Assembly: GCA_021838585.1 (NCBI GenBank)
Contig: JAKCDE010000007.1
Span: forward strand, 6,075 to 70,074
Direction: 5' to 3'
Length of the DNA: 64,000 nucleotides
Origin: Nitrospirota bacterium
GTDB taxonomy: Bacteria; Nitrospirota_A; Leptospirillia; Leptospirillales; Leptospirillaceae
Below are positions 17,895 to 25,420 of the stretch, one piece after another. The notes below the pieces were generated by a model that was not told where the DNA came from, did not search any database, and worked only from the letters and a program-made list of their open reading frames with translations. Position numbers and translations under genes: made by a program. The number at the start of each line of letters is the position of its first letter. Within the stretch, counting starts at the first letter, position 1.

Positions 17895-18362
17895 TTAATG
17901 AATGTGAATGGCTGTCACGGCGATGGAGCTATGTGTTCTGTGGTAACGGACGACAACCTTCTGTCCTTCCTGAAGAGCGCTCATCCCGACCTTTTTCCGG
18001 CCTTTGTAAATAAGGGTTCTTGAAGAGAGATCGCCTCCGAAAACGGATTCGGATTTCTTTCCTTTGTTCTTGACCACGGTGATGGTCATGGGAGAGGCAT
18101 TCATGTCGATGTGTGCAATGGAACCCACAAAAACGGGAGCTCCCTTGTGTGCGTGGCGAACATGCTTCTTGGCGACTTTCTTCTTGGCGGCTTTTTTTGC
18201 TGCCGGCTTTTTAGCCGTTGCTTTGGCCGGGGCAGACGTCGCCGCTGGCTTTGCCGGGGCCGTGTTGTCGGCAAGGGCGGATCCAACGGAAATCGGTGCG
18301 ACCGTCCAGCCAAGGGCTGAAAGAAGCATGAGGCTCAGCAAGCCTTTTTTTAACCCCTTCAT
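17895..18362 (-). CDS. Exported Lys/Ala-rich (histone H1-like) protein
   Basis: A 155-residue protein with an N-terminal signal peptide (cleavage probably after ALA, about residue 31) and then a Lys/Ala/Pro repeat region (AKKPAAKKAAKKKVAKKH). A compact C-terminal domain (GSIAHIDMNASPMTITVV, then VVVRYHR) looks like a small beta fold. The basic repeats resemble histone-H1-type tails, but the signal peptide argues for export. ATG follows AAGGAGG closely. Function unknown; binding of acidic surface polymer is a guess. Confidence 0.65.
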   Translation of the reverse strand: MKGLKKGLLSLMLLSALGWTVAPISVGSALADNTAPAKPAATSAPAKATAKKPAAKKAAKKKVAKKHVRHAHKGAPVFVGSIAHIDMNASPMTITVVKNKGKKSESVFGGDLSSRTLIYKGRKKVGMSALQEGQKVVVRYHRTHSSIAVTAIHIH

Positions 18363-18763
18363 TCATTCCTCCTTAATTGAATTGAGAATTTGTGATTGAA
18401 CTTAAGATTCTGAATGGATAGTCGTTCCTCTTCCCCCGGATTCGCCTCCTTCACATCCTGCCCTGCTTCCGCACCGACGAATTCCCTCTTGTTGTTGGCA
18501 CTGATCGATGATGGCGCCAGACGGGTCTCGGCTCATCAGCAACAAACTGTATCTGGGGACCTCGGCAAAAAAACATCTAAAACAGTATATGCAAGCAAAC
18601 TGGTAAATTGTATTAAGAATTCTTTGGTATATCAAGTCCCTCTGAAAAAAAACTTTTAAGACCAGACTTCTTTGTGATAGGATAGGTGAACTGATCACAA
18701 ATTTTATTCGTTACGAAATCCTCCGGTGGTGAAGATCCTGTCAAATGGGTTTGGAGAACAGCT
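18363..18763. promoter_or_regulatory. Divergent intergenic region with an 8-bp inverted repeat
   Basis: No gene seen. The right half is A+T-rich. An inverted repeat TTTGTGAT (18671-18678) / ATCACAAA (18694-18701) with a 15-base spacer lies 62 bases before the rnr start. It may be an operator or an mRNA hairpin. A ten-codon frame (ATG 18745, stop 18775-18777) overlaps the rnr start. Confidence 0.4.
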
Positions 18764-21031
18764 TTGGATTTGCCTGAAAAAAAGAGACGCCGGCGGCGCC
18801 GGAAGCCAGGAGGCGGATCTCAAGGAGGTGAGCCCAAACCATTGAACCCCACCGCTGGGGGATCCGCGCCCTGGGTCGACCGCATCGTTTCCGAGCTTTT
18901 GTCTTCCGCTGAGCATTTGCTGTCCCGAGATATTCTTCTTCGTAGGCTTTTACCAAAAAAAAATCGGAATCTGAGGGCGGAAGCTGAATCTGCACTTGAG
19001 GGTCTCGTGGGGGCCGGAACGGTCTTACGCCTTCCTGACGGTCGCCTTTCTCTTCCGTCGCGTCTCCCTTCCCTGACGGGACGCCTGGATGCCAACAGGG
19101 ACGGATACGGGTTTGTCATCGATCCCGAGGGTAAGAAGGACGTTTTTGTCCCAGCCCATTTTCTTTCCGGTGCCATCGATGGAGACACGGTGATCTGTCA
19201 TATTACCGGAGAGGACTCCCGGGGGCGCCGGGAAGGAGTGGTGACAAAAATTGTCTCCCATAGTCGGACCGATTTCCCCGGCCTTCTCATTCGGACGGAA
19301 GGGGGACTTTTTGTCCGGCCCCGTGATGCCAGGATCCGGCATCTTTTTCGGGTCGAGGATCCCCTCCCTCCCCTGCCGGAAGGAGAGGGAACCCTTGTTG
19401 TCCTGACGGTGACCACTTATCCGGATGAAGCCGCAGTTCCGTCCGGCCGTATCGTCTCTGTTCTGGGTGTGGACGGAGATCCTGCCATCGATACCGATCT
19501 GGTTATCGCTTCCTTCGGTCTCCCCCTCGCCTTTCCCCCTGAAGTCGAAGAGGCGGCACAGCACCGTGCTGCCTCGGTCAAGATCGTTCCTGAAGGAGAT
19601 CGCGCGGATATGCGCACTCTTGACGTTGTGACCATCGACGGAGATTCGGCCAAAGATTTCGACGACGCCATATCCCTCGTCGAAAACTCCGATGGAACCT
19701 GGACTCTGGGAGTTCACATCGCGGATGTCTCGACCTATGTGCTTCCGGGTTCGCCGCTTGACAGGGAGGCTTTTGCCAGAGCCACAAGCGTGTACTTTCC
19801 GGACAGAGTGGTCCCGATGTTCCCGGAGGTTCTTTCAAACGGGGTCCTTTCTCTCAATCCCGACGAGGACCGTCTGGCCCGTTCCGTTTTTGCAAAAATC
19901 GGAACCGACGGCTCCGTTGTCGACTGGTCGGTGACCCCGTCGGTCATCAGGAGCCGGAAGCGCATGACTTATTCCGAGGTCCACCGGTGCCTTGCGGGGG
20001 AGCCTTCGGAGGAATACCGCCCCTGGGGATCCTTGCTGGAGGAGTTGTGGCGCGTGGCACAACTCCTTCGAAGGCGACGGATGGAAAAGGGAAGTCTGGA
20101 CTTTGATCTTCCTGAGCCAGAAATCGTCCTGGATCTCCGGGGTGAACCCGTCGACATTCTCCGCTCTCCCCGATATATGTCTCACCAGCTTATCGAAGAG
20201 TTCATGTTGCTGGCGAACACACTCGTGGCTTCCCGATTGTCTGAACGCTTGGGAACGGCCATTTTTCGCGCCCACGAGTCTCCGTCTCCCGAGCGGATTG
20301 AAAATCTCTATTCCTTTCTGGACTCGCTCGGGGTGACTGTCGCCCGGCACGACCCGGTGACTCCCCGGGACCTTTCCATGATTCTCGAAAAAACCCGCGG
20401 AACGGCCGTCGAGCACCCCGTCCATTACGCGGTTCTTCGTTCCCTCAAGCAGGCGCGCTACGACGAGCGACCACTCGGCCATTTCGGTCTGGCCTTTTCG
20501 GACTATACCCATTTCACTTCCCCTATCCGACGCTATCCCGATCTGGTGGTCCATCGCCTTCTGTCCCTCTCCTCCCAAGCCGGGAAAGAGGCCCTTCTTC
20601 CGGCTCCGCTTTCCAGAGTGGCCCAGCATTGCTCCGAAAAGGAGCGCAAGGCGACAGAAGCTGAGCGTATGGCGATCGATTTCAAGAAGGTCCGATTCAT
20701 GTCCCGCCATCTTGGAGAAAGCTTCGACGGTCGAATCACCGGAGTGGCCTCCTACGGAATTTTCGTCGAGCTTGTCCCATTTTTTGTGGAGGGTCTTATT
20801 CCGATCAGCCAGCTTGGAAAGGACTATTACGAATATCGGGAGGACCGGCACCAGATTCGTGGAGAAAGAACGGGAAGGACCTTCTCTGTGGGGGATGCCC
20901 TTCGGGTGACGGTCGCGAAGGTCGATTTTCAGCGTCTCCGGTGCGATTTCGTCCTTGAAGAGGAGGCGGAAAACCTCTCGGATTCCCGGGGATCCAATAA
21001 AAAGCGACGGTATGGGCGTCGGGGACGGTGA
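18764..21031 (+). CDS. rnr: Ribonuclease R
   Basis: 3'-5' exoribonuclease for structured RNA. In 755 residues: a basic N-terminus (KKRRRRRRKPGGG), a helix-turn-helix-like region, cold-shock domains, and the RNB domain with IDGDSAKDFDDAISL, the metal-binding Asp cluster. A C-terminal S1 domain (GRITGVASYGIFVEL) and a basic end complete it. The start is TTG at 18764 with GGAG at 18753-18756; no ATG is available without entering another frame. Confidence 0.95.
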   Translation: MDLPEKKRRRRRRKPGGGSQGGEPKPLNPTAGGSAPWVDRIVSELLSSAEHLLSRDILLRRLLPKKNRNLRAEAESALEGLVGAGTVLRLPDGRLSLPSRLPSLTGRLDANRDGYGFVIDPEGKKDVFVPAHFLSGAIDGDTVICHITGEDSRGRREGVVTKIVSHSRTDFPGLLIRTEGGLFVRPRDARIRHLFRVEDPLPPLPEGEGTLVVLTVTTYPDEAAVPSGRIVSVLGVDGDPAIDTDLVIASFGLPLAFPPEVEEAAQHRAASVKIVPEGDRADMRTLDVVTIDGDSAKDFDDAISLVENSDGTWTLGVHIADVSTYVLPGSPLDREAFARATSVYFPDRVVPMFPEVLSNGVLSLNPDEDRLARSVFAKIGTDGSVVDWSVTPSVIRSRKRMTYSEVHRCLAGEPSEEYRPWGSLLEELWRVAQLLRRRRMEKGSLDFDLPEPEIVLDLRGEPVDILRSPRYMSHQLIEEFMLLANTLVASRLSERLGTAIFRAHESPSPERIENLYSFLDSLGVTVARHDPVTPRDLSMILEKTRGTAVEHPVHYAVLRSLKQARYDERPLGHFGLAFSDYTHFTSPIRRYPDLVVHRLLSLSSQAGKEALLPAPLSRVAQHCSEKERKATEAERMAIDFKKVRFMSRHLGESFDGRITGVASYGIFVELVPFFVEGLIPISQLGKDYYEYREDRHQIRGERTGRTFSVGDALRVTVAKVDFQRLRCDFVLEEEAENLSDSRGSNKKRRYGRRGR

Positions 21032-21053
21032 TCCCCGGGCGGGATCGTTCAGC

Positions 21054-21449
21054 CTAGTTTGAAAGGGGAGACTGGGCCGCCTTGATTTCGTTGGCGGCAG
21101 TCGTAAGGTCCGCGCTGCTCTTGTCGAACATGTTCTTGGCCCAGACGGGATTTCCGATTTTTTGATATTCCTGGGCCGAAGAGAGACGACTCCTCGCCGC
21201 ATCAATATATTTCATGGCTGCGACGATGTGATTTTGCAGGTCGGCTTGTTTCCTTGCCTCCTTTTCGGAGCCCTGGGCCGCCGCCCGATAGTTGTACGCC
21301 GCATTCTGGTGGTTGCCAATGAAGGCATTTGTTTGGGCGCAGGCACTCAGACCGAGGAGCGAGAGGCCAAGGAGGGCCACCGGCTTTCGACCGATATTGA
21401 GCCATAAAGATCGGTCTTCTGCGGAAGAGACCTTAAAGAGCGTAGCCAT
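21054..21449 (-). CDS. Small helical lipoprotein, hypothetical
   Basis: A 131-residue lipoprotein with lipobox GLSAC (C37). The mature part is Ala/Gln/Lys-rich and strongly predicted helical (YNYRAAAQGSEKEARKQADL). It resembles the small helical periplasmic lipoproteins often found near OmpA-like proteins, but I cannot name a family. ATG at 21449 is preceded by GGAGG. It converges with rnr, 22 bases apart. Confidence 0.6.
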   Translation of the reverse strand: MATLFKVSSAEDRSLWLNIGRKPVALLGLSLLGLSACAQTNAFIGNHQNAAYNYRAAAQGSEKEARKQADLQNHIVAAMKYIDAARSRLSSAQEYQKIGNPVWAKNMFDKSSADLTTAANEIKAAQSPLSN

Positions 21450-21586
21450 GAGTCCTCCAGCTTAAGGTGTTAGAGAATTTTAGGTGTGAACCTCTGATTC
21501 TTCAATCATTGGGGATTAGTCTTATCACAACCTCAGGACAGGGTTCAATACAAGTGGCGAATAAAAGGCCGGACGCTTGCGGTAAG

Positions 21587-22768
21587 ATGATTTTTCTGAA
21601 CGGGTTCTGGAAAAGGAATCTTCATTTTCTTCGTACCGGGATTTTAGCCGGAGGAGCTTTACTTTTTCTCTCCTCCTGCGCTTCTTTTTCCAAAAGCATA
21701 CCCACAGTGTCAGAGCCTGGAACACTCTACCGGACCTCGATGATGGACGCGGCAGTATATTCCCGCCTTCTCGTCTCATCAATCGAGTGTACGCCACGCT
21801 ATCTGAACGTGAGAGGGGTGGTGGAGGGTCAAAAACCCAATTCAGGGCAGATTCTGCGCGTCAGAATAGAAAAAAACTGGGGTCCCGGCTTCGATCTTTC
21901 CCGTAAAAGAGCTGTTCTACCCCTGTCGGCCGTCATCGAAATCCGAAAGGACGACCACTGGTCGAGACGGACAGTCCATGGGTTTGTCGAATTCAGGGAT
22001 CTTTCGGCCTGCCGCATCCGGAGGGCCGCATTCGTTCCTTCGGATGATTCTTCCGTTCTCGAGCCCCCGCTCTGGATCATGGACGTCGCGCCATCCCCAC
22101 GCGGGTTCTGGAGGCCTCGCCTGGTTATTCTCAATGCCTACCGGGCGCTTCTCAATGAAACCATATCGGTGGTGGGACCGGTTCCCTTCCGAACTCCCGG
22201 ACACTTTTACCACCCGGTCTCTCTTGTGAACGGGGTCGTCCAGAGGAAGGATCTTCTTCGGGGAGTGTCGCCACCCGATTTCTCCGGGCGTCTCAGGGCC
22301 ACCCTTTGGTTGAAAGGAAAGGACCAGGAACTTAAAATAATAGGAAGCGGGAATTCGGGACTCTTCGAGCTCAGGTCGGACCACACGCGGGGAGTGGGGA
22401 TTTTTCTTCCTTATCCGAAGCCTTTCTACCGATTTCCAGCGAGAAGATACCGGATGGCCCTTGCTGGGAGTCTGCTGGTTGACGGGCCCTTCGCTTTCGA
22501 AGGGAGACTCGACTTTGATCGGGCCGGTCAGACGGTTTCTCTCTCCGGAAGAATTAATGAAGCGGGTGCGGTCGTTTCGGACTATCAGGCTCAGGTCCCC
22601 TACCGGATCGGGGGAGCCACCCGTTTTGCTCTTCCTGGGGAGGTTGACTTCTCGTTTTCCTTCAACCATCGCAGGGTCGACCTTGTCATGTTGCCGGATG
22701 CCAACCGCAGGGTATACTGGCTGGGGGCCCTGAACCAGAATCTATTGGGAATGGCGGATCCAACATGA
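21587..22768 (+). CDS. Large lipoprotein, hypothetical
   Basis: A 393-residue protein with lipobox LSSC near residue 28, after a basic N-terminus and hydrophobic segment. The mature part has alternating short hydrophobic strands, suggesting a beta-rich fold. I do not recognise it. The start is uncertain: ATG 21587 has only a weak site (GGTAAG). The stop overlaps the next gene as ATGA, so it forms a three-gene operon with the small membrane protein and the Slp-like lipoprotein. Confidence 0.6.
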   Translation: MIFLNGFWKRNLHFLRTGILAGGALLFLSSCASFSKSIPTVSEPGTLYRTSMMDAAVYSRLLVSSIECTPRYLNVRGVVEGQKPNSGQILRVRIEKNWGPGFDLSRKRAVLPLSAVIEIRKDDHWSRRTVHGFVEFRDLSACRIRRAAFVPSDDSSVLEPPLWIMDVAPSPRGFWRPRLVILNAYRALLNETISVVGPVPFRTPGHFYHPVSLVNGVVQRKDLLRGVSPPDFSGRLRATLWLKGKDQELKIIGSGNSGLFELRSDHTRGVGIFLPYPKPFYRFPARRYRMALAGSLLVDGPFAFEGRLDFDRAGQTVSLSGRINEAGAVVSDYQAQVPYRIGGATRFALPGEVDFSFSFNHRRVDLVMLPDANRRVYWLGALNQNLLGMADPT

Positions 22769-22989
22769 TCCCCCTGGAGGCAGAATTGGACACTGACAAC
22801 GAGGGGAAAAAGCCCGAATCCGCTCCTGGGGAGCCGGATTCCCTCGAGTTCACGCCGAGACGGGCCAAACTTCTCGGAATTTTTTTCCGGATTTTCACGA
22901 TTCTCGAGTTTGGTTTTCTGGGGTTCATCATTTTCGATCTTTTCAGGAAATACATCATTACCGGCAATCTGGACTGGTGGAAAAAGTGA
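22765..22989 (+). CDS. Small single-pass membrane protein, hypothetical
   Basis: A 74-residue protein with an acidic N-terminal stretch (PLEAELDTDNEGKKPE) and one hydrophobic helix (FTILEFGFLGFIIFDLF), ending in WWKK. The ATGA overlap upstream and the 13-base overlap with the Slp-like gene downstream support a real gene. No family recognised. Confidence 0.6.
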   Translation: MIPLEAELDTDNEGKKPESAPGEPDSLEFTPRRAKLLGIFFRIFTILEFGFLGFIIFDLFRKYIITGNLDWWKK

Positions 22990-23537
22990 TTTCCCAGGGA
23001 CCCGCGAGAATCATTCGGGTCCTGTTGATTTTCTTTCCGGTTATCCTGTCCACAGGCGGTTGCGCGATCTTCAATCCGCCCACATTTACCGAAAGACAGC
23101 TTTCCGGGGTCGACACGACGCTTTCCTACAGCGCCATCCTTCACAACCATCGGGAGCTTGAGGGACAAAAGGTGGTCGTTGGCGGCCGGACGGTCCATCT
23201 CGACAACCGGACCACGAGGGCCTATGTCCAGCTCGATCCGGCACCTCTTGACCGCAATTTCAGGCCAGGGGCTCCCGATGCCACCTCGGGACTTCTTCTT
23301 CTCGTCTTCCCCTATCCCGTCGACCCTTCCGCATTGCGTGATGGACAGCGTATCACCGTCATCGCGACAGTCCGCCGAATGAAGCGGCCTGCCCTGACCG
23401 ACAGCGGCCGGACCCTGCGCCTTGTGACCCTCGACGTCCTCTTCCTGCACACCTGGGTTCCGGAGACCGCCATCATGGGAGGCTCTCCCTATCCCGTCAT
23501 GACCCCAGGATTCACCGGCCCCTATCAGGTTCCCTGA
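22977..23537 (+). CDS. Slp-like outer-membrane lipoprotein
   Basis: A 186-residue lipoprotein with lipobox STGGC (C29). The mature part resembles the Slp/YeaY family: an ILHNHRELEGQKVVVGG segment, LDPAPLDRNFRP and GQRITVIATV. E. coli Slp is induced by starvation and acid stress. It is the last gene of the operon beginning at 21587. Its 3' end overlaps the convergent HAD gene by 26 bases. The family match is by pattern only. Confidence 0.6.
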   Translation: MEKVISQGPARIIRVLLIFFPVILSTGGCAIFNPPTFTERQLSGVDTTLSYSAILHNHRELEGQKVVVGGRTVHLDNRTTRAYVQLDPAPLDRNFRPGAPDATSGLLLLVFPYPVDPSALRDGQRITVIATVRRMKRPALTDSGRTLRLVTLDVLFLHTWVPETAIMGGSPYPVMTPGFTGPYQVP

Positions 23538-24189
23538 GCCACTCTCCCAGTTCGTCAAGACTGTCGAAAAGAAGATCTGGACGAAGCGGCGCAAGCTCAA
23601 CTCGCCGATGGGTCCCTGTCGTCAGAAGGCAAATCCGGCATCCCGCCTTCCGGGCGGCCAGAAAATCGAATGGAGAGTCTCCCACGAAAAGAAGATTTTC
23701 CGGGCGTGTTTTCAGGGTTTTCGCCGCAGAGACGATCATATCCGGATAGGGCTTGAGCGGAAGTCCGTCTCCTTCGCCCAGGCAAAGTGGAAGGAGGGCG
23801 TTCCATCCGAAGTGGCGGATTATTTCGCGTGCAGACCGACCGAGCTTGTTTGTGATCACCCCTTGCGGGAGTCCTCGCCGGAAAATCTTCTCAAGCAAAT
23901 CCGGAGCTCCTGGCATGGGATGGGTCCTTTCCAGAAAGATGGTTTCGTAATGCTCACGAAAGATGGCGGTCCCCCGAGAGACCGAAGTGTTGGGCAAAAG
24001 GCGGGCCACGGAGTCGTCGAGGGCCCCCCCGACCAAAGCGAGAGTATCGGTTTCGGACAATTCCCTGTCCAGGCCGAAATGGCGAAGCATGTGGTTGAAT
24101 GAATCCCGGATGGGAGTGAAGGAATCGGCGAGAGTTCCGTCGAGATCGTACAGGATGGTGTCAATGGAGGAAGGAGAAAACGAATTCAC
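23512..24189 (-). CDS. HAD-superfamily phosphatase, Gph-like
   Basis: A phosphoglycolate-phosphatase-like HAD hydrolase of 225 residues. The nucleophile motif is DLDGT (D15, D17), with motif II VITNK and motif III LFVGDSPFDFLAARKAG. Natural substrate unknown; phosphoglycolate from the oxygenase side reaction is one possibility. It starts at GTG 24189 and lies 22 bases after the tRNA-Glu gene on the same strand. Confidence 0.85.
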   Translation of the reverse strand: MNSFSPSSIDTILYDLDGTLADSFTPIRDSFNHMLRHFGLDRELSETDTLALVGGALDDSVARLLPNTSVSRGTAIFREHYETIFLERTHPMPGAPDLLEKIFRRGLPQGVITNKLGRSAREIIRHFGWNALLPLCLGEGDGLPLKPYPDMIVSAAKTLKTRPENLLFVGDSPFDFLAARKAGCRICLLTTGTHRRVELAPLRPDLLFDSLDELGEWLREPDRGR

Positions 24190-24211
24190 GATATTCCCGG
24201 GACATGCTGGT

Positions 24212-24287
24212 TGGTGGTCCCAACGGGGTTCGAACCCGTGTTTCCGGCGTGAGAGGCCAGCGTCCTAGGCCACTAGACGATGGGACC
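24212..24287 (-). tRNA. tRNA-Glu (anticodon CUC), CCA encoded
   Basis: On the minus strand a 76-base cloverleaf: acceptor GGTCCCA pairs with TGGGACC, a D arm, an anticodon stem CTGGC/GCCGG with loop CTCTCAC (anticodon CTC), a T arm with GGTTCGAACCC, and a genomically encoded CCA end. The overall sequence resembles bacterial tRNA-Glu. It decodes GAG. Confidence 0.93.
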
Positions 24288-24626
24288 CAACGTAGTCGAG
24301 AAAGGGATTATAGCGTATCGGGGACTGGAAAGAAACTGTCTTCGGAAAAAAAGATCAACAGGAATGAGCGGAGGAGTGCTCCCGAAGATATTTTAGTCTG
24401 AGAGTTTTTAAAGGAAATCATCCATCTTTTATGTAATCAAACTTACAAAATTGTCATCCATGTGTTTTTTTGGTTCTCTTTTCATGATTTTGCCAGCTCA
24501 GTGTTATTGCGTTTTCTTTATGAATGAGAAATGGCATGACGATTGCTATACCATGAGCATTGTGAACTGCGATGCGTTAGAGGGAACGTGATCCTTTGAT
24601 AGAAGATTCTGGTCGGGAGGTTTGAT
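24288..24626. promoter_or_regulatory. Intergenic region before a lipoprotein gene
   Basis: No gene seen. The part 24400-24560 is A+T-rich and is the likely promoter area for the tRNA on one side and the lipoprotein at 24627 on the other. No box assignment is secure. Confidence 0.4.
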
Positions 24627-25277
24627 ATGGGACAGCACAGAGGATTCGGCCGAAGGTTTTTTTCGGGGCTTCTCGTGAGCCTGGGGATGGCTCTGGCTGC
24701 TTGTCAGAGCACGGAAGCGGGTGCCGTCATGGCGCTTGAGGAGGAGGGAGAGCCAGCACGCCATGTCGTTCGGAAGATCGTCGGGGGAGTCGTGATGAAG
24801 GTGGTGAAACATCCGGGAGTTCAAAGCGTGGCGCTTCAGATCCGGGAGACCAGGGTTTCGCCGTCCGGGCGGCCTCTCTGCCAGGCACCGACCGGGCGCA
24901 TTCTCTCTCTCGGAAGCGTTCAGGCCCTCTTTGCGGGGGATCCCAAGCGTCTTAGGAGCGCCATGGTTGTCACGGGAGATCCTGAAACACCCCGTCTTGG
25001 AAATCTTCGCCCCGGCGATTGTGTCTCCGTTGCCCCGGACGAGCTGGACAGGCCCAGGACCATTGTCCGGTCCTCGATCGAGATCGAAAAATCGGCTCCC
25101 CTTGCCCGGGGGGAGGATCGCCTAGGAAAGGGTATCGTGGAAATCTGGGCCACTCTTTCACCGCCTCCTACTGTGGCGGCAAAGCTGAAAAAGCTCTCGG
25201 ACCCTCTCCGAAGGACGGCCTCGGCGCTCAAGCCCTCTTACAGGATTCCTCTCCACCCGTCAGCACAGCCGGCCTGA
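24627..25277 (+). CDS. Lipoprotein, hypothetical
   Basis: A 216-residue lipoprotein (signal peptide, lipobox LAAC, C26) with no family I recognise. The mature part has basic and acidic patches and a Pro/Ala-rich tail. ATG follows GGGAGG with a six-base spacer. It precedes the RND pump by about 140 bases on the same strand, so it may belong to that locus, but nothing in the sequence ties it functionally. Confidence 0.55.
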   Translation: MGQHRGFGRRFFSGLLVSLGMALAACQSTEAGAVMALEEEGEPARHVVRKIVGGVVMKVVKHPGVQSVALQIRETRVSPSGRPLCQAPTGRILSLGSVQALFAGDPKRLRSAMVVTGDPETPRLGNLRPGDCVSVAPDELDRPRTIVRSSIEIEKSAPLARGEDRLGKGIVEIWATLSPPPTVAAKLKKLSDPLRRTASALKPSYRIPLHPSAQPA

Positions 25278-25420
25278 TGGGGGGCCTGCATGCCTCATTT
25301 CAGGATGTTCTGAGTTTCTTGATTGTCTTGACTGGCTTCCCCGGGTAAGATGAAGGGCATGACAACCCTTCCCAACACCCAACCAGTTCGTTGATGAGTG
25401 CCGGGTCCAGTGCGGAGAGG

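Noticed and set aside
18671..18701. The TTTGTGAT/ATCACAAA repeat as a CRP site
   Set aside because: CRP half-sites need a six-base centre; here the spacer is 15 bases, so it is listed only as an unexplained repeat.
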